NCBI GenBank assembly: GCA_964580525.1
Contig: CAZOKN010000021.1
Coordinates: 1-33,089 of the forward strand
Source of the DNA: CAZOKN01 sp964580525
Lineage (GTDB): Bacteria > Pseudomonadota > Alphaproteobacteria > Rickettsiales > UBA6187
DNA: 33,089 nt
Reading direction: 5' to 3'
Shown: one piece after another, positions 32,171 through 33,089 of the stretch
Numbering within the stretch: the stretch's first letter is position 1
Layout of the letters: each line of letters begins with the position of its first letter
Position numbers and translations under genes: made by a program
Notes under the pieces: model-generated
Told to the model about the DNA's origin: nothing
The model's database searches: none
What the model saw: the letters and a program-made list of their open reading frames with translations, nothing else

Positions 32171-32545
32171 TTGGAAAAGACATATATGATTGTGGATGAT
32201 GATCAAGCCAGTAGATTCACCTATATTGCCATGCTTGAAAGCCTTGGAATAACTTCCGTTTCGGCAGAAAGCTCAGCCGTTGCTTTGGCGGAATGTTCGG
32301 AAAAAATGCCAGATTTTATAATTCTCGATTGGATGATGCCAACCATTGATGGCATCGAATTTATCAATTACGTCAGAAAGTTCAACGGCGGCGAAAAGCC
32401 TTATATTATCTTATGCTCAGGTAAAGAGCCTGATAATGCTAATGTTGATATTTCTTTAAAAGCTGGCGCGAATGCCTTTTTGCAAAAGCCTGTGCGTATT
32501 GAACAATTAAAAAACGAAATTGAAAAAAGTCAAAAAAATAGGTAG
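32171..32545 (+). CDS. Single-domain response regulator (CheY-like receiver)
   Basis: 124 residues, a lone receiver without output domain. It has the acidic cluster IVDDD, phosphoacceptor Asp53 in FIILDWMMPTIDG, Ser in ILCSGKE at the Thr/Ser switch position, and Lys-Pro in AFLQKPVR. The start is TTG at 32171, with GGAG seven bases upstream and behind the promoter. It would be followed by EKTYMIVDDD, the expected receiver start. The frame is open further upstream but that part overlaps the promoter and the divergent gene. It is followed after 5 nt by a second receiver, so the pair probably acts in one phosphorelay. No kinase is in the window. The partner could belong to motility or to the CtrA pathway; the sequence does not decide. 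Confidence 0.87.
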   Translation: MEKTYMIVDDDQASRFTYIAMLESLGITSVSAESSAVALAECSEKMPDFIILDWMMPTIDGIEFINYVRKFNGGEKPYIILCSGKEPDNANVDISLKAGANAFLQKPVRIEQLKNEIEKSQKNR

Positions 32546-32550
32546 TTATT

Positions 32551-32928
32551 ATGACAGTATGTCTTGTAGTTGACGATTCTACTACGCAAAGAAAATTAAT
32601 GAAAAAAATTGCTGAGTCTTGCGGCGTTGATGTTACTGAAGCAAAAAATGGATTGGACGCATTAAAACAATGCGAAGAAAATGTACCTGATATAATTATT
32701 CTCGATATCAATATGCCTGGTATGAGCGGACTAGAATTCTTAAATTCCTTACGCGAAATGCCGAAAGAATACTCTCCTTATATTATTGTCTGCTCGGCTA
32801 ACATAAACACGGACGATATTGTTGCCGCTGTCAAAGCCGGTGCAGATGCATATCATTGCAAATCTACTGATATTGATAATTTGCGCAGCAAAATTAAGGA
32901 GGCTTTCGAAAAATCCGGAGCTAGGTAA
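32551..32928 (+). CDS. Single-domain response regulator (CheY-like receiver)
   Basis: 125 residues. The receiver motifs are LVVDDS at the start, Asp52 in IIILDINMPGMSG as phosphoacceptor, Ser82 in IIVCSAN at the switch position, and Lys104 in AYHCKSTD. The proline that normally follows this lysine is Ser, and the loop reads CKS rather than xKP, a departure that may alter signalling. It starts 5 nt after the first receiver, with AGG six bases before the ATG. The two receivers share a layout but are not close duplicates. No DNA-binding or enzymatic output domain is present. Confidence 0.9.
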   Translation: MTVCLVVDDSTTQRKLMKKIAESCGVDVTEAKNGLDALKQCEENVPDIIILDINMPGMSGLEFLNSLREMPKEYSPYIIVCSANINTDDIVAAVKAGADAYHCKSTDIDNLRSKIKEAFEKSGAR

Positions 32929-32949
32929 TTCCCCTGCCCTATTTTAACA

Positions 32950-32969
32950 AGCTTGTACAACTACAAGCT
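32950..32969. terminator. Hairpin after the receiver operon
   Basis: AGCTTGTA, loop CAAC, TACAAGCT: a perfect 8-bp stem 22 nt after the stop. No T-run follows on the plus strand, so it may stall polymerase, protect the mRNA 3' end, or be an operator for the next gene. Confidence 0.35.
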
Positions 32970-33011
32970 GGGTGATATCATTGCCCTTCAAATATGTGGG
33001 TAAAGATTATC

Positions 33012-33089
33012 ATGCTTGAGAGAAGACAACAAAAAAAACTCATTCTAGGATTAGCAGCATTACTAGATAAAGAAGAAAAAATTATAGAT
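33012..33089 (+). CDS. Start of an unidentified gene, cut by the window edge
   Basis: An ATG at 33012 opens a frame of 26 codons to the edge, starting MLERRQQKKLILGLAALLDK. It is helical and basic and follows the receiver operon on the same strand by 83 nt. Too little is present to identify it; the ribosome site is weak (GGGTAAAG region). Confidence 0.35.
   Translation, partial: MLERRQQKKLILGLAALLDKEEKIID

Overview
The window reads as one AT-rich stretch of an alphaproteobacterial chromosome, probably from a host-associated or intracellular lineage (Rickettsiales- or Holosporales-like; the exact order cannot be fixed by eye). The markers are a GapR (DUF2312) nucleoid protein, two DUF465 proteins, CtrA-type TTAA-N7-TTAA boxes, a bamD-recN-ligA cluster, a FlgJ without a muramidase domain, two ankyrin-repeat proteins, and several long charged proteins of unknown family. 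There are no insertion sequences, tRNAs, rRNAs or CRISPR arrays. A 10-N assembly gap lies at 15427-15436.

Layout. (1) 1-2.4 kb, minus strand: flagellar genes flgI, flgJ-like, flgN-like and the start of flgK, behind a good sigma-54-type promoter. (2) 2.6-4.8 kb, minus: glmU and prmA, overlapping. (3) 5.0-8.6 kb, plus: an unknown charged 452-aa protein behind a CtrA box, rmuC, and a TlpA-like thioredoxin. (4) 8.6-15.3 kb, plus: a polyprenyl diphosphate synthase, then bamD, recN, an Abi_2/HEPN gene and ligA. The HEPN gene sits inside the housekeeping cluster and shares an ATGA overlap with ligA. (5) 15.3-17.4 kb: two DUF465 genes, a Gln/Thr repeat protein and ubiX. (6) 17.4-23.1 kb: an ankyrin protein with a caspase-like His/Cys pair, gapR, a response regulator fused to a degenerate ATPase-like domain, a second ankyrin gene, and a stand-alone MnmC oxidoreductase domain. 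(7) 23.3-32.1 kb, minus: a 2491-aa, mostly disordered giant protein and an unknown 334-aa protein. (8) 32.1-33.1 kb, plus: two single-domain receivers in one operon and the start of an unidentified gene.

Two systems deserve the most attention. First, the HEPN gene at 12524-13180 has a perfect consensus sigma-70 promoter (TTGACA, 17 bp, TATAAT) pointing away from it on the minus strand. That promoter would make a roughly 48-nt hairpin RNA ending in U7, and it overlaps the gene's own probable promoter and start codon. This is the layout expected of an RNA-controlled HEPN toxin. Second, three genes that look host-directed (the 452-aa protein, the caspase-like ankyrin protein and the giant protein) each carry a CtrA-like box exactly 11 nt upstream of a -10 hexamer. 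A fourth box precedes the second ankyrin gene. Together they suggest a small cell-cycle-controlled effector regulon. The first ankyrin gene also has its Shine-Dalgarno sequence inside a 9-bp stem.
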